Shown here piece by piece: positions 50,789 to 59,110 of a stretch of DNA of 64,000 nucleotides. Source of the DNA: Pseudomonas cedrina subsp. cedrina (GTDB taxonomy: Bacteria; Pseudomonadota; Gammaproteobacteria; Pseudomonadales; Pseudomonadaceae); the NCBI RefSeq assembly GCF_001983175.1, contig NZ_MNPW01000018.1, positions 1 to 64,000 of the forward strand, written 5' to 3'. Below the pieces are notes generated by a model, which did no database searches, was not told the DNA's origin, and saw only the letters and a program-made list of their open reading frames with translations. Within the stretch, counting starts at the first letter, position 1, and the number at the start of each line of letters is the position of its first letter. The translations under genes were made by a program, and so were the position numbers.

Positions 50789-50864
50789 TGGTGGGTGATG
50801 ACGGGATCGAACCGCCGACCCTCTGCTTGTAAGGCAGATGCTCTCCCAGCTGAGCTAATCACCC
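50789..50864 (-). tRNA. tRNA-Val (TAC)
   Basis: The 76-nt sequence has acceptor GGGTGAT/ATCACCC, discriminator A, encoded CCA, D-loop TAGCTCAGCTGGGAGAGC, anticodon TAC in loop CTTACAA, and T-arm GTTCGATCC. It lies 19 bases upstream of tRNA-Asp and is co-transcribed with it. Confidence 0.97.
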
Positions 50865-51032
50865 TTCACTTTCGGTGTGGGCCGCATCATACAGCAATAA
50901 TCCGCAATGTCTTGATTTAAATGCAGTTTATTTCAAATATTTTCTCGATCCCGACACAGCCCCTGGAAAACCGGGTTTGGCTCGTGCAAATGCGAGTCTA
51001 TTGCGTTTAACCCGCGCTTGGCCGCACAATTA

Positions 51033-51050
51033 GAAATTATTCTCAATAAC
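51033..51050. promoter_or_regulatory. Fur-type site upstream of ECF sigma gene
   Basis: The complement reads GTTATTGAGAATAATTTC, an AT-rich imperfect palindrome that closely resembles Pseudomonas Fur boxes, 16 bases before the sigma-factor start codon. It would repress the sigma gene when iron is plentiful. Confidence 0.65.
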
Positions 51051-51065
51051 GCCTGAGCCACGCTT

Positions 51066-51584
51066 ATGTCTGTGGGTGAACCGCCATTCCAAAGGGAAAT
51101 TGCCCAGCTCTACAGCGAGCATCATGGGTGGCTGCTCACCTGGCTGCGGCGCAAGCTGGGCTGCCGACAGAACGCAGCGGACCTGGCACAGGATACATTC
51201 GCACGCATCCTGAACGCGCGCGAAGCCGTTGCCGGTATCCGCGAACCCCGGGCGTACTTGAGCACCACGGCCAGGCGCCTGCTCATTGATCAGGCGCGGC
51301 GCAGGCAGATTGAACAGGCTTACCTGCAGGAGCTGGCGCTCACCGTGGACGCGCTCGAAGGGTTCCAATCCCCGGAACAGATCCACGCTACCCTCGAAGC
51401 CCTCGAACAGATCGCGTTTATCCTGGAAGGCTTGCACGAATACTCACGCCAAGCGTTCGTGCTGTATTACCTTGAAGAAATGACCCAGCAGCAAATCGCC
51501 CGGCGGCTCAAGCTGTCGGAACGCACCGTGCGCAAATACCTGATCCAGGCGCTCGTGCATTGCGGCCACAGTATGGACACTTGA
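51066..51584 (+). CDS. FecI-type ECF sigma factor
   Basis: The 172-residue product has sigma region 2 (LLTWLRRKLGCRQNAADLAQDTFARIL, about 22-48; YLSTTARRLLIDQ) and region 4 (EMTQQQIARRLKLSERTVRKYL, about 139-160). It belongs to the iron-starvation group. It is followed after six bases by a FecR gene and then by a TonB receptor with a signalling domain, the complete three-part cell-surface signalling set. Confidence 0.92.
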   Translation: MSVGEPPFQREIAQLYSEHHGWLLTWLRRKLGCRQNAADLAQDTFARILNAREAVAGIREPRAYLSTTARRLLIDQARRRQIEQAYLQELALTVDALEGFQSPEQIHATLEALEQIAFILEGLHEYSRQAFVLYYLEEMTQQQIARRLKLSERTVRKYLIQALVHCGHSMDT

Positions 51585-51590
51585 TCAAGC

Positions 51591-52589
51591 ATGTCGCACA
51601 CCCCTCATCAAATCGAAGAGCAAGCCGCCGAATGGTTGCTGCGCCTGCACGAGGGCGAATTGAACGAGGCCCAGCGCCTGGCGTTTGAGAGCTGGAAACA
51701 ACAAGGCCCGCATCACGCCGCGGCGGCCGCACGGATGGAAGCCGTCATTTTCCGCATGCAGGCCCTGCGCGGCAAGAAAGCACCGGCGCGGGCGGCGTTG
51801 AGCGCAGCATTCACCCAGCCCGACAAGCGTCGCCGCAAAAACGTTGTTCGCGCGCTGGCATTGGCGTGCAGCCTGGCGATCCCGGCGGCGGCCCTGCTGG
51901 TCAGCCCTTATCCCCAGCAGTGGATGGCCGATGTGCGCAACGGCCCTGGCCAATGGCAAACCTTGCACCTGGCGGATGGCTCTGTGTTGGCCTTTAACGG
52001 CATCAGTTCGGCAAATCTGTACTTCGATGACAAACAGCGCCGCATTGAACTGTTGCAAGGTGAAATTCGGGTGGAGGTCGCTCACGACCGCACGCGGCCG
52101 TTTGTCGTGCAAACACCTCAAGGCACGCTGCGTGCGCTGGGCACGCGCTTCGTGGTCAAGCGCGAGGGGGATGTCACTGTGCTGAGCATGCTGGAGTCGC
52201 GCGTGGCTGCGCAAAGCGCCGACGGCCAGCAGACCCTGGAAGTCGACGCCGGCTCGCAGGCCATGATGCGCGCAAACGACGTGCGCCTGGCCGGCACTAT
52301 TGACCCTTCGAGCATCGATCAAGCCTGGCGCCGCCACCAGTTGGTGGTGGAAAACCGGCCTTTGCCCGAGGTGCTGGATGAAATTGCCCGGCATCGCGCC
52401 GGCCGCGTGCAATTTGATCGCCGCGCCCTGCAAGGCCTGCGCGTGTCTGCCGTGATTCCGCTCGATAATAGCGAGCATGCCTTGCAACTACTGGCGCAAA
52501 CATTGCCGATCCAAGTACAGACCTTTACCCCCTGGTTAATCGTGGTGAGTCCTGAAACCCCCTCCAATAAAACAACGCCCAATAAATAA
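51591..52589 (+). CDS. FecR-family sigma regulator
   Basis: The 332-residue single-span inner-membrane protein has a cytoplasmic anti-sigma region with conserved AAEWLLRLHEGEL and WKQQGPHH (about 12-45), one membrane helix (about 88-104), and the periplasmic FecR domain (about 110-310: LADGSVLAFNGISSANLYF, TPQGTLRALGTRF). It relays the receptor's signal to the sigma factor. Its gene begins at ATG 51591, six bases after the sigma stop codon. Confidence 0.92.
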   Translation: MSHTPHQIEEQAAEWLLRLHEGELNEAQRLAFESWKQQGPHHAAAAARMEAVIFRMQALRGKKAPARAALSAAFTQPDKRRRKNVVRALALACSLAIPAAALLVSPYPQQWMADVRNGPGQWQTLHLADGSVLAFNGISSANLYFDDKQRRIELLQGEIRVEVAHDRTRPFVVQTPQGTLRALGTRFVVKREGDVTVLSMLESRVAAQSADGQQTLEVDAGSQAMMRANDVRLAGTIDPSSIDQAWRRHQLVVENRPLPEVLDEIARHRAGRVQFDRRALQGLRVSAVIPLDNSEHALQLLAQTLPIQVQTFTPWLIVVSPETPSNKTTPNK

Positions 52590-52667
52590 TTATTCGCATT
52601 TGCTTCCGGTTTTTTCGAGGCTGCCCGTCAAGGAAGGTAATTCGACACGTAAAGGACTGCCTTCACC

Positions 52668-55100
52668 ATGCACACCCCTTCCTACCCGCGCGGACGCTTT
52701 CGCCTACTTAAAAGCGCGCCACTGTCCCTGGCCATATTCACCGCCACCAGCCTGAACGTCAGCCTGGCCTGGGCGGATACCGTCAGCGTCGCCGCCCAGA
52801 CGTACGACATCCCGGCCGGGCCACTGGGCAGTTCGCTCAACCGCTTTGCGCAGCAGGCGGGTGTGGCGATCGTGTTCCAGTCCCGCGAACTGCAAGGCCT
52901 CGACAGCCCAGGCCTGAAAGGTCATTACGCGCTGCAGGACGGTTTCGACAGGCTGCTGCAAGGCAGCGGCTACCGTGCGGTAAAAGGCGACCAGGTTTAT
53001 GCACTGCAGCCCGTCCCCATTGCGGGCAACGGCACCATGGAACTGAGCCCGACCGCCGTCACCGCCAACCAATTGGGCAACGTCACCGAAGACACTGGTT
53101 CCTACACGCCCGGCACGATCGCCACGTCCACGCGCCTGGTGTTGACGCCCAAGCAAACCCCGCAGTCGGTGAGCGTGGTCACCCGCCAGCACATGGATGA
53201 CTTCGGCCTGAACAACGTCGACGACGTGATGCGCCACGCCCCGGGCATCACCGTTTCGGCCTTCGACACCGAGCGCACCAACTACTACGCCCGCGGCTTT
53301 TCCATCAACAACTTCCAGTACGACGGTATCCCCTCCACGTCGCGCAACGTTGCCTATTCGGCGGGCAATACCCTGAGCGACATGGCGATCTACGACCGTG
53401 TCGAAGTGCTCAAGGGTGCCACCGGCTTGCTCACCGGTGCCGGCTCACTGGGTGCGACGATCAACCTGGTGCGCAAGAAACCTACCGCCGACTTCCAGGG
53501 GCACGCAACCCTAGGCGCCGGTTCCTGGGACAACTACCGCAGCGAGCTGGATGTCAGCGGCCCGATGACCGAAAGCGGCAACGTGCGTGGCAGGGCCGTA
53601 GCGGCCTACCAGGACAAGCATTCGTTCATGGACCACTACTCGCGCCAGAGCCCGACGTACTACGGCATCATGGAGTTCGACCTGTCCCCCGATACGCTGC
53701 TCACCGTCGGCGGCGATTACCAGGACACCCTGCCCAAAGGCTCTTCATGGTCGGGCAGTTTCCCGCTGATCAATTCCAACGGCGACCGCAACAGCGTCAA
53801 GCGCTCGTTCAATAACGCTGCCGATTGGAGCAGTTGGGAGCAATACACCCGTACCGTATTCGCGATGCTCGAACACGACCTGGGTAATGGCTGGGTGACC
53901 AAGCTGCAACTGGATCACAAGATCAACGGCTACCACGCCCTGATGGGCTCGATCCAGGGCGACCAGCCACAGCCGGACGGCACCGCGCAGCTCACCTCGG
54001 GCAAGTACACCGGCGAAACTGTCAGTGACTCCGCCGACCTGTATGTGAGCGGCCCGTTCAACCTGGGCGGCCGCGAACACGAGTTGGTGCTGGGCGGTTC
54101 CATCAGCGCCTCGGAGTGGAAAGGCAAAGGCTACTGGAACCTCGCCCCCAATATCGTCGACTTCAACAACTGGCACGGCCACGCCGCAATCCCCGATTGG
54201 GGCCGCGCGCAATCGCTGACCGATGACACCGTGCGCCAGACCGGCGCCTATGTGACCACCCGCCTGAATCTCGCCGACGATCTCAAGCTGCTATTGGGCG
54301 GGCGCGTGGTCAACTACCAGGTCACGGGCTATAACCCCAATTATCGCGAGTCCGGACGATTCGTGCCGTACATCGGCGCCGTGTACGACTTGAATGACAC
54401 GTACGCGGTCTACGCCAGCTACACCGATATCTTCATGCCGCAGGAGAACTACAACCGCGATCGCGACAATAAACTGCTTGAGCCGGATGAAGGCCAGAAC
54501 TGGGAGCTGGGGCTGAAAGCCGACTTCCTCGACGGTCGCGTGAACGCCAGCGCGGCCTACTTTGAAATCCACGAGTCCAACCGCGCCCTCTCGGATGACG
54601 AGTACAACAACCAGAAGCCAACCCCGAACAACTACGCCTACAAGAGCAGCAAGGCCGTCACCAAAGGTTATGAGCTGGAGATGTCCGGCGAAATTGCCCC
54701 CGGCTGGCAACTCCAGGCCGGCTATACCCACAAGGTCGTACGCGACGACAAGGACGTGAAGATCTCCACCTTCGAGCCTGAAGATCAGGTCAAGCTGTTC
54801 ACGACCTATAAACTCAAGGGCAACCTGGACAAGCTGACCGTCGGCGGCGGCGTGCGCTGGCAGAGCGTGGGCTGGCAGGACATCTACAACACTCCGCACC
54901 AGCAGTACGAAGAATTTTCCCAGGACGCTTATTGGCTGGTGGACCTGATGACCAAGTATCAGGTGACTAAAAACCTGTCGGCGACGCTGAACGTCAACAA
55001 CCTGTTCGACAAGCACTACTACACCAACATCGGCTTTTATAACTCCGCCGCTTACGGTGAGCCGCGCAACTTCATGGTCACTACTCGCTGGAATTTCTAG
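52668..55100 (+). CDS. TonB-dependent siderophore receptor with STN signalling domain
   Basis: The 810-residue outer-membrane receptor has a signal peptide (SLAWAD), an STN signalling domain (about 45-115: AGPLGSSLNRFAQQAGVAIV, YALQDGFDRLLQGSGY), a TonB box (MELSPTAVTAN), plug (about 160-300: KQTPQSVSVVTRQHMDD, DRVEVLKGATGLL) and barrel ending in the terminal Phe. It senses its ferric siderophore and drives its own expression through the FecI/FecR pair. AAATGCGAATAATTATT (complement, 52583-52600) upstream may be another Fur-type site. The siderophore is unknown; it is likely a xenosiderophore since no biosynthesis genes are near. Confidence 0.93.
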   Translation: MHTPSYPRGRFRLLKSAPLSLAIFTATSLNVSLAWADTVSVAAQTYDIPAGPLGSSLNRFAQQAGVAIVFQSRELQGLDSPGLKGHYALQDGFDRLLQGSGYRAVKGDQVYALQPVPIAGNGTMELSPTAVTANQLGNVTEDTGSYTPGTIATSTRLVLTPKQTPQSVSVVTRQHMDDFGLNNVDDVMRHAPGITVSAFDTERTNYYARGFSINNFQYDGIPSTSRNVAYSAGNTLSDMAIYDRVEVLKGATGLLTGAGSLGATINLVRKKPTADFQGHATLGAGSWDNYRSELDVSGPMTESGNVRGRAVAAYQDKHSFMDHYSRQSPTYYGIMEFDLSPDTLLTVGGDYQDTLPKGSSWSGSFPLINSNGDRNSVKRSFNNAADWSSWEQYTRTVFAMLEHDLGNGWVTKLQLDHKINGYHALMGSIQGDQPQPDGTAQLTSGKYTGETVSDSADLYVSGPFNLGGREHELVLGGSISASEWKGKGYWNLAPNIVDFNNWHGHAAIPDWGRAQSLTDDTVRQTGAYVTTRLNLADDLKLLLGGRVVNYQVTGYNPNYRESGRFVPYIGAVYDLNDTYAVYASYTDIFMPQENYNRDRDNKLLEPDEGQNWELGLKADFLDGRVNASAAYFEIHESNRALSDDEYNNQKPTPNNYAYKSSKAVTKGYELEMSGEIAPGWQLQAGYTHKVVRDDKDVKISTFEPEDQVKLFTTYKLKGNLDKLTVGGGVRWQSVGWQDIYNTPHQQYEEFSQDAYWLVDLMTKYQVTKNLSATLNVNNLFDKHYYTNIGFYNSAAYGEPRNFMVTTRWNF

Positions 55101-55113
55101 AAGCCCGAATGGA

Positions 55114-55150
55114 CAACGCCGCCGATCATCACAAGTGATCGGCGGCGTTG
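55114..55150. terminator. Hairpin after the STN receptor gene
   Basis: CAACGCCGCCGATCA and TGATCGGCGGCGTTG form a perfect 15-bp stem, 14 bases after the stop codon, between two convergent genes. A T-run is lacking. Confidence 0.7.
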
Positions 55151-55169
55151 CACCGGTGGTCAGCCGACG

Positions 55170-56099
55170 TCATGTTCGCGCAAGCATCAAATCCAGGTTC
55201 TGCACGGCCGCTCCCGCGGCGCCCTTCCCAAGGTTGTCAAACACGGCCGCCAACAACACCTGCCCCGCCTCGGCATTTTCACACACCACCAAACGCATGC
55301 TGTCAGTCCCGTTAAGCGCCTGCGGATCCAGGCTGGTCAATTGCCTGGCCTCGTGCATCGACATTACTTGCACATGCTCCATCTCGGCGTAGTGCTGCAG
55401 CAGGCATGCGTGCAACCGTCCGGCATCGATGCCGGGCGCCAGCAACCGAAGCTGCAACGGTATGGTGAGCACGATCCCTTGCCGGAACGCCCCATATGCC
55501 GGCACAAACAGTGGCCGCTCGGTCAAGCCACTGTGCTGCTGGATCTCCGGCACATGCTTGTGCGCCAGCCCCAGGCCATACACCTGAAACGCAGGCGCCT
55601 GGGAGGCGGACTCACCCTCATGGGCTTGCACGCCAACCCGCCCTTGTCCGGAATAGCCCGACACCGCATGAATGCTCATCGGGTAATCCCTGGGCAGCAA
55701 CCCGGCCTCCAACAAGGGCCGCAGCAGGCCGATCGCTCCGGTGGGATAACAACCGGGGTTGCTGACCCGCCGCGCGCCGGCGATTCGTTTGGCCTGCTCC
55801 ACGCTCATCTGCGCGAAACCATAGGTCCAGTCTGGATGGGTGCGATGCGCCGAACTTGCATCGATCAACCGCACCGCGGGGTTTTCGACGCTGGCTACGG
55901 CGTCGCTCGCGGCTTGGTCGGGCAGGCAGAGAATCGCGATATCGCAGGCATTGATCATTTCGGCGCGACGTTGCGGGTCCTTGCGATGTTCGGGGCTGAG
56001 CGCAATAAGCTGCAGATCGCTGCGCTCGCGCAGGCGTTGATGGATTTGCAACCCGGTGGTGCCCTGGTCGCCATCGATAAATACAAGAGGACTTGCCAT
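55170..56099 (-). CDS. argC: N-acetyl-gamma-glutamyl-phosphate reductase (type 2)
   Basis: Arginine-biosynthesis enzyme that reduces N-acetylglutamyl phosphate with NADPH. The 309-residue product is the shorter type 2 form: cofactor motif IDGDQGTTGLQIH (about 8-20), the active-site cysteine in RVSNPGCYPTGA (about 110-121) and HAVSGYSGQGR. ATG 56099. Pseudomonas usually carries another ArgC elsewhere, so this is probably a second copy. It is divergent from a LysR gene that may regulate it. Confidence 0.9.
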   Translation of the reverse strand: MASPLVFIDGDQGTTGLQIHQRLRERSDLQLIALSPEHRKDPQRRAEMINACDIAILCLPDQAASDAVASVENPAVRLIDASSAHRTHPDWTYGFAQMSVEQAKRIAGARRVSNPGCYPTGAIGLLRPLLEAGLLPRDYPMSIHAVSGYSGQGRVGVQAHEGESASQAPAFQVYGLGLAHKHVPEIQQHSGLTERPLFVPAYGAFRQGIVLTIPLQLRLLAPGIDAGRLHACLLQHYAEMEHVQVMSMHEARQLTSLDPQALNGTDSMRLVVCENAEAGQVLLAAVFDNLGKGAAGAAVQNLDLMLART

Positions 56100-56214
56100 T
56101 GGATGCGCTCGGAGGTCGGAATCAAAGGGGTGCCCATCCTCCGTGAAGGGCTAAGATAGGAAAAGTTGCATTTACCAACGATCACATTCAGGTTTTCTGA
56201 ACAAAGGAGACGCC

Positions 56215-57168
56215 ATGCGCGAAATCAGCCTGGACCGTCTGCGCACATTGGTTGCCATTGCCGACCTGGGTTCGTTTGCCGAGGCGGCGCGTGCATTGCA
56301 CCTGGCGCCGCCCACGGTCAGTTTGCATATTGCCGAGCTGGAGGCGCGGGTGGGCGGCAAGCTGTTGTCGCGTACGCGTGGGCGCATTCAACCTTCGGCG
56401 ATTGGCGAAACACTGGTGGAGCGCGCACGGCGCCTGTTGGCGGATGCCGAGCAAGCGCTCGAAGACGTGGAGCGTCAGGTGCAGGGTCTGGCCGGGCGCG
56501 TAAGGCTGGGCGCATCCACCGGCGTCATCGCACAGCTGCTGCCGCAAGCGCTGGAAACATTGGGCCAGAGCCGTCCCGCTATCGATGTGCAGGTCACGGT
56601 GCTGACCTCGCAGGAAACATTGAGCAAGCTGGCCGAGGGCTCATTGGAGATCGGCCTGGTCGCGCTGCCGCAGACGCCGGTGAAACACTTGCGAATAGAG
56701 CCATGGCGGCGCGACCCGGTCATGGCCTTCCTGCCCGCTCGCTGGGAATGCCCGGATAGCGTGACACCGGGATGGCTGGCCGCTCAGCGCTTGATCCTGA
56801 ATGACAACACCACGCGGCTATCGCAACTGACGGCGCAATGGTTCGCCAGTGAGGGACCGCAGCCCGTGCCGCGCATTCAACTGAACTACAACGATGCGAT
56901 CAAAAGCCTGGTGGCGGCAGGATATGGCGCGACGTTGTTGCCGCACGAAGCGTGCACGCCATTGCCCGACGACAGAATTGTCATGCGGCCATTGCAGCCC
57001 TCGCTCTGGCGTCAACTGGGGATCGCCCACCGCAGTGGCGACGTCGAACGGCCTACGCAACATGTGCTGGATGTTTTGTGGGGGCTTAAGCACGGACCCA
57101 TATCCCTTGGAGTGAGCGGGCTTGCCCCGCGCCGGGCGGCGAAGCCGCCCCAAAACCAGTCGCCCTAA
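56215..57168 (+). CDS. LysR-family regulator with repeat-derived C-terminus
   Basis: The 317-residue product has a LysR HTH (LDRLRTLVAIADLGSFAEAARALHLAPPTVSLHIAELE, about 6-43) and effector domain (about 90-295). ATG 56215 has an AAAGGAG site. The last about 20 codons (GVSGLAPRRAAKPPQNQSP) are encoded by the family B REPIN that begins at 57111: the stop codon lies inside the repeat. The protein's natural end was probably shortly before. It is divergent from argC. Confidence 0.85.
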   Translation: MREISLDRLRTLVAIADLGSFAEAARALHLAPPTVSLHIAELEARVGGKLLSRTRGRIQPSAIGETLVERARRLLADAEQALEDVERQVQGLAGRVRLGASTGVIAQLLPQALETLGQSRPAIDVQVTVLTSQETLSKLAEGSLEIGLVALPQTPVKHLRIEPWRRDPVMAFLPARWECPDSVTPGWLAAQRLILNDNTTRLSQLTAQWFASEGPQPVPRIQLNYNDAIKSLVAAGYGATLLPHEACTPLPDDRIVMRPLQPSLWRQLGIAHRSGDVERPTQHVLDVLWGLKHGPISLGVSGLAPRRAAKPPQNQSP

Positions 57169-57242
57169 TTTTACCTGACACACCACGGCGGTCCGATTGG
57201 GGCGGCTTCGCCACCCGGCGCGGGGCAAGCCCGCTCACTACA
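57111..57242. repeat. REPIN, family B, copy 3
   Basis: AGTGAGCGGGCTTGCCCCGC and its complement, with inner GGGCGGCGAAGCCGCCCC and GGGGCGGCTTCGCCACC. It overlaps the 3' end of the LysR gene. The rest of 57243-57475 holds the promoter region of the RpiR gene. Confidence 0.87.
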
Positions 57243-57401
57243 GCTTTGGAAGTACGGTCGCGCCTAGCCGCGCTTACTTAGTTAACACCAGGTTTTTTGC
57301 ACCGTGCCTGCACATTCCCCCCGCCCAGGCACTGCCATGAGGCACGTTGAAACAGAACGATTAGAGCCGTAAAAAAACACTATGCCATCATTCTTTTGAC
57401 A

Positions 57402-57417
57402 TGTTATGTTGATAACA
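57402..57417. promoter_or_regulatory. Candidate RpiR operator
   Basis: TGTTAT, four bases, ATAACA: a perfect inverted repeat 59 bases before the RpiR start codon, next to a TTGACA hexamer (57396-57401) that may be a -35 element. Confidence 0.5.
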
Positions 57418-57475
57418 CAACGAGCAAAAATGATCGTTTAATAACATTCATCAACGTATTCTGCTGCGGATTCCC

Positions 57476-58327
57476 ATGGACAAAACCGGTTTCCTGGAAA
57501 TGCTGGACAAGCGGTTTGCCGACCTTACGCCGACCGGTAAACGGATTGCCGGCTACCTGCTGGCCAACCCGCAAAAGCTGCCCTTCGAGACCGCCGACAG
57601 CATTGCCCAGCAGACCGAAACCACGGGCATATCGGTCGGGCGTTTCTTGCGCTCATTGGGTTACCGCAACATCGATGATGTGAAGAAAAGCCTGCGTGAC
57701 GACGATGACAGTGCCTGGGTCATCACTGACAGGCTCGGGGCTTTTCGCGAAGAGAAGATTCATGGCGATCCCCTCGAACGTTCGATGAAGCGAGAAGTCG
57801 AGGCCATCCAGCGGGTTTATGCGCTGGCGCGTGGCACGACGTTCTCTCGGATCGTAGACAAGCTGTGCACCGCAGATGCTGTGTTCATTGTCGGCATTCA
57901 GTCGACCCGCGGCATTCTGAATGCCTTCTTCAGCCACTTGGAATACATCCGGCCCAAGGTCTATTACGTGGACGGTTTGTCAGGCACCTACGCCGAGTCA
58001 CTGAACTCTCAGTTCGACAATCCCTACGCGGTCATTGCCGATTTCCGAATGTACTCGGCCGTGGCCCGGACCTTCTGCGATGTGGCCCATCAGCAAAAAC
58101 TGCCGCTGGCATTCATTACCGATTTTCAATGCCCCTGGGCGCGTGATTATCCCCATGACCTGCTTCAACTGGACTCGGACGTGGGGCAGTTCTGGGACTC
58201 GCTGGCGCCGCTTTCCTGCCTGCTCAACCTCATCGTTTCCGCCGTGGCCGAAAAACTGGGTGACCAGCTCGATGAACGCCTGGCCAAAAACCGCGAGTTG
58301 CAGAAACTGTTTGGTCAATTTGATTAA
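57476..58327 (+). CDS. RpiR/MurR-family regulator with SIS domain
   Basis: The 283-residue product has an N-terminal RpiR HTH (about 1-75: PTGKRIAGYLLANPQKLPFETADSIAQQT) and a sugar-isomerase (SIS) domain (about 110-250: DAVFIVGIQSTRGILNAFF). SIS domains usually bind phosphosugars; MurR senses MurNAc-6-phosphate in E. coli. It precedes the ddpX-ddpABCDF genes on the same strand and is the natural candidate for their regulator, which would link dipeptide uptake to cell-wall recycling. Confidence 0.88.
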   Translation: MDKTGFLEMLDKRFADLTPTGKRIAGYLLANPQKLPFETADSIAQQTETTGISVGRFLRSLGYRNIDDVKKSLRDDDDSAWVITDRLGAFREEKIHGDPLERSMKREVEAIQRVYALARGTTFSRIVDKLCTADAVFIVGIQSTRGILNAFFSHLEYIRPKVYYVDGLSGTYAESLNSQFDNPYAVIADFRMYSAVARTFCDVAHQQKLPLAFITDFQCPWARDYPHDLLQLDSDVGQFWDSLAPLSCLLNLIVSAVAEKLGDQLDERLAKNRELQKLFGQFD

Positions 58328-58370
58328 GGCATAGCCGTGCCGCATTTAACGCCTGCGTTGGAGCCGTGAA

Positions 58371-58928
58371 GTGAATAACACCCCCCTCATCGAAATCGAT
58401 GCCCAGGCGTTGAGAATCGAGATCGATCTGATCTATGCCGGTGCCGATAACCTGGCGGGCAAGCAGATTTATCAGGACTCGCGCTGCCTGTTACACCCCG
58501 ATGCGGAAGCCTGTCTGCGCAAGGCCTGCCAACTGGCCCATCAGGCCGGCTTGAGCCTGCGCATTCTCGACGCCTACCGGCCGCCGTACGCTCAATACCT
58601 GTTGTGGGCCGCCCTGCCCAATGCTGAATACGTCCGCGACCCGGCCCTGGGCTCGCACCATAGTCGCGGCGTGGCGGTCGATCTGACGTTGATCGACGCG
58701 AACGGCCAGGCATTGGATATGGGCACGGGGTTTGACGATATGCGAGAAAAGTCGCACCAGTTTTATGCTGATCTTCCACCGCTGGTGCAACGCAACAGGT
58801 TGATGCTGCTGGGCATCATGCTCGCCTCGGGATTCACTTATATCGACAGCGAGTGGTGGCATTACGAACTGCCTGACGCGGAGCACTATCCACTGATCGA
58901 CGATCAGTCAATTGCCCCGGCCCATTGA
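58371..58928 (+). CDS. ddpX: D-alanyl-D-alanine dipeptidase (VanX/DdpX family)
   Basis: Zinc dipeptidase that cleaves D-Ala-D-Ala. The 185-residue product has the full catalytic set: Arg70 (LDAYRPP), the zinc motif SxHxxGxAxD with His97 and Asp104, the general base Glu161, and zinc ligand His164 (EWWHYE). There is no signal peptide, so it works in the cytoplasm after uptake. GTG 58371 has GGAG eight bases upstream. It stands before the dipeptide transporter genes in the same order as the E. coli ddp operon. Confidence 0.93.
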   Translation: MNNTPLIEIDAQALRIEIDLIYAGADNLAGKQIYQDSRCLLHPDAEACLRKACQLAHQAGLSLRILDAYRPPYAQYLLWAALPNAEYVRDPALGSHHSRGVAVDLTLIDANGQALDMGTGFDDMREKSHQFYADLPPLVQRNRLMLLGIMLASGFTYIDSEWWHYELPDAEHYPLIDDQSIAPAH

Positions 58929-59110
58929 CCCAATAACCGTGACACTCGACCGGGACATCAATGAATCCCGGCTTAGAACACGTTGCCACTTCACGGACCA
59001 ACGTGGATAGCACGCCTGGGATGCGCTGATGCCTCCCATTTTTACTGCCCGGTATAGCACCAATAATAAACCTGGAAAAATTCCATACATCGAACGATAA
59101 AGGAACCGGC

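Noticed and set aside
9504..57242. Repeated palindromes as a CRISPR array
   Set aside because: The repeats are far apart, self-complementary and without regular spacers or cas genes; they are REPINs.
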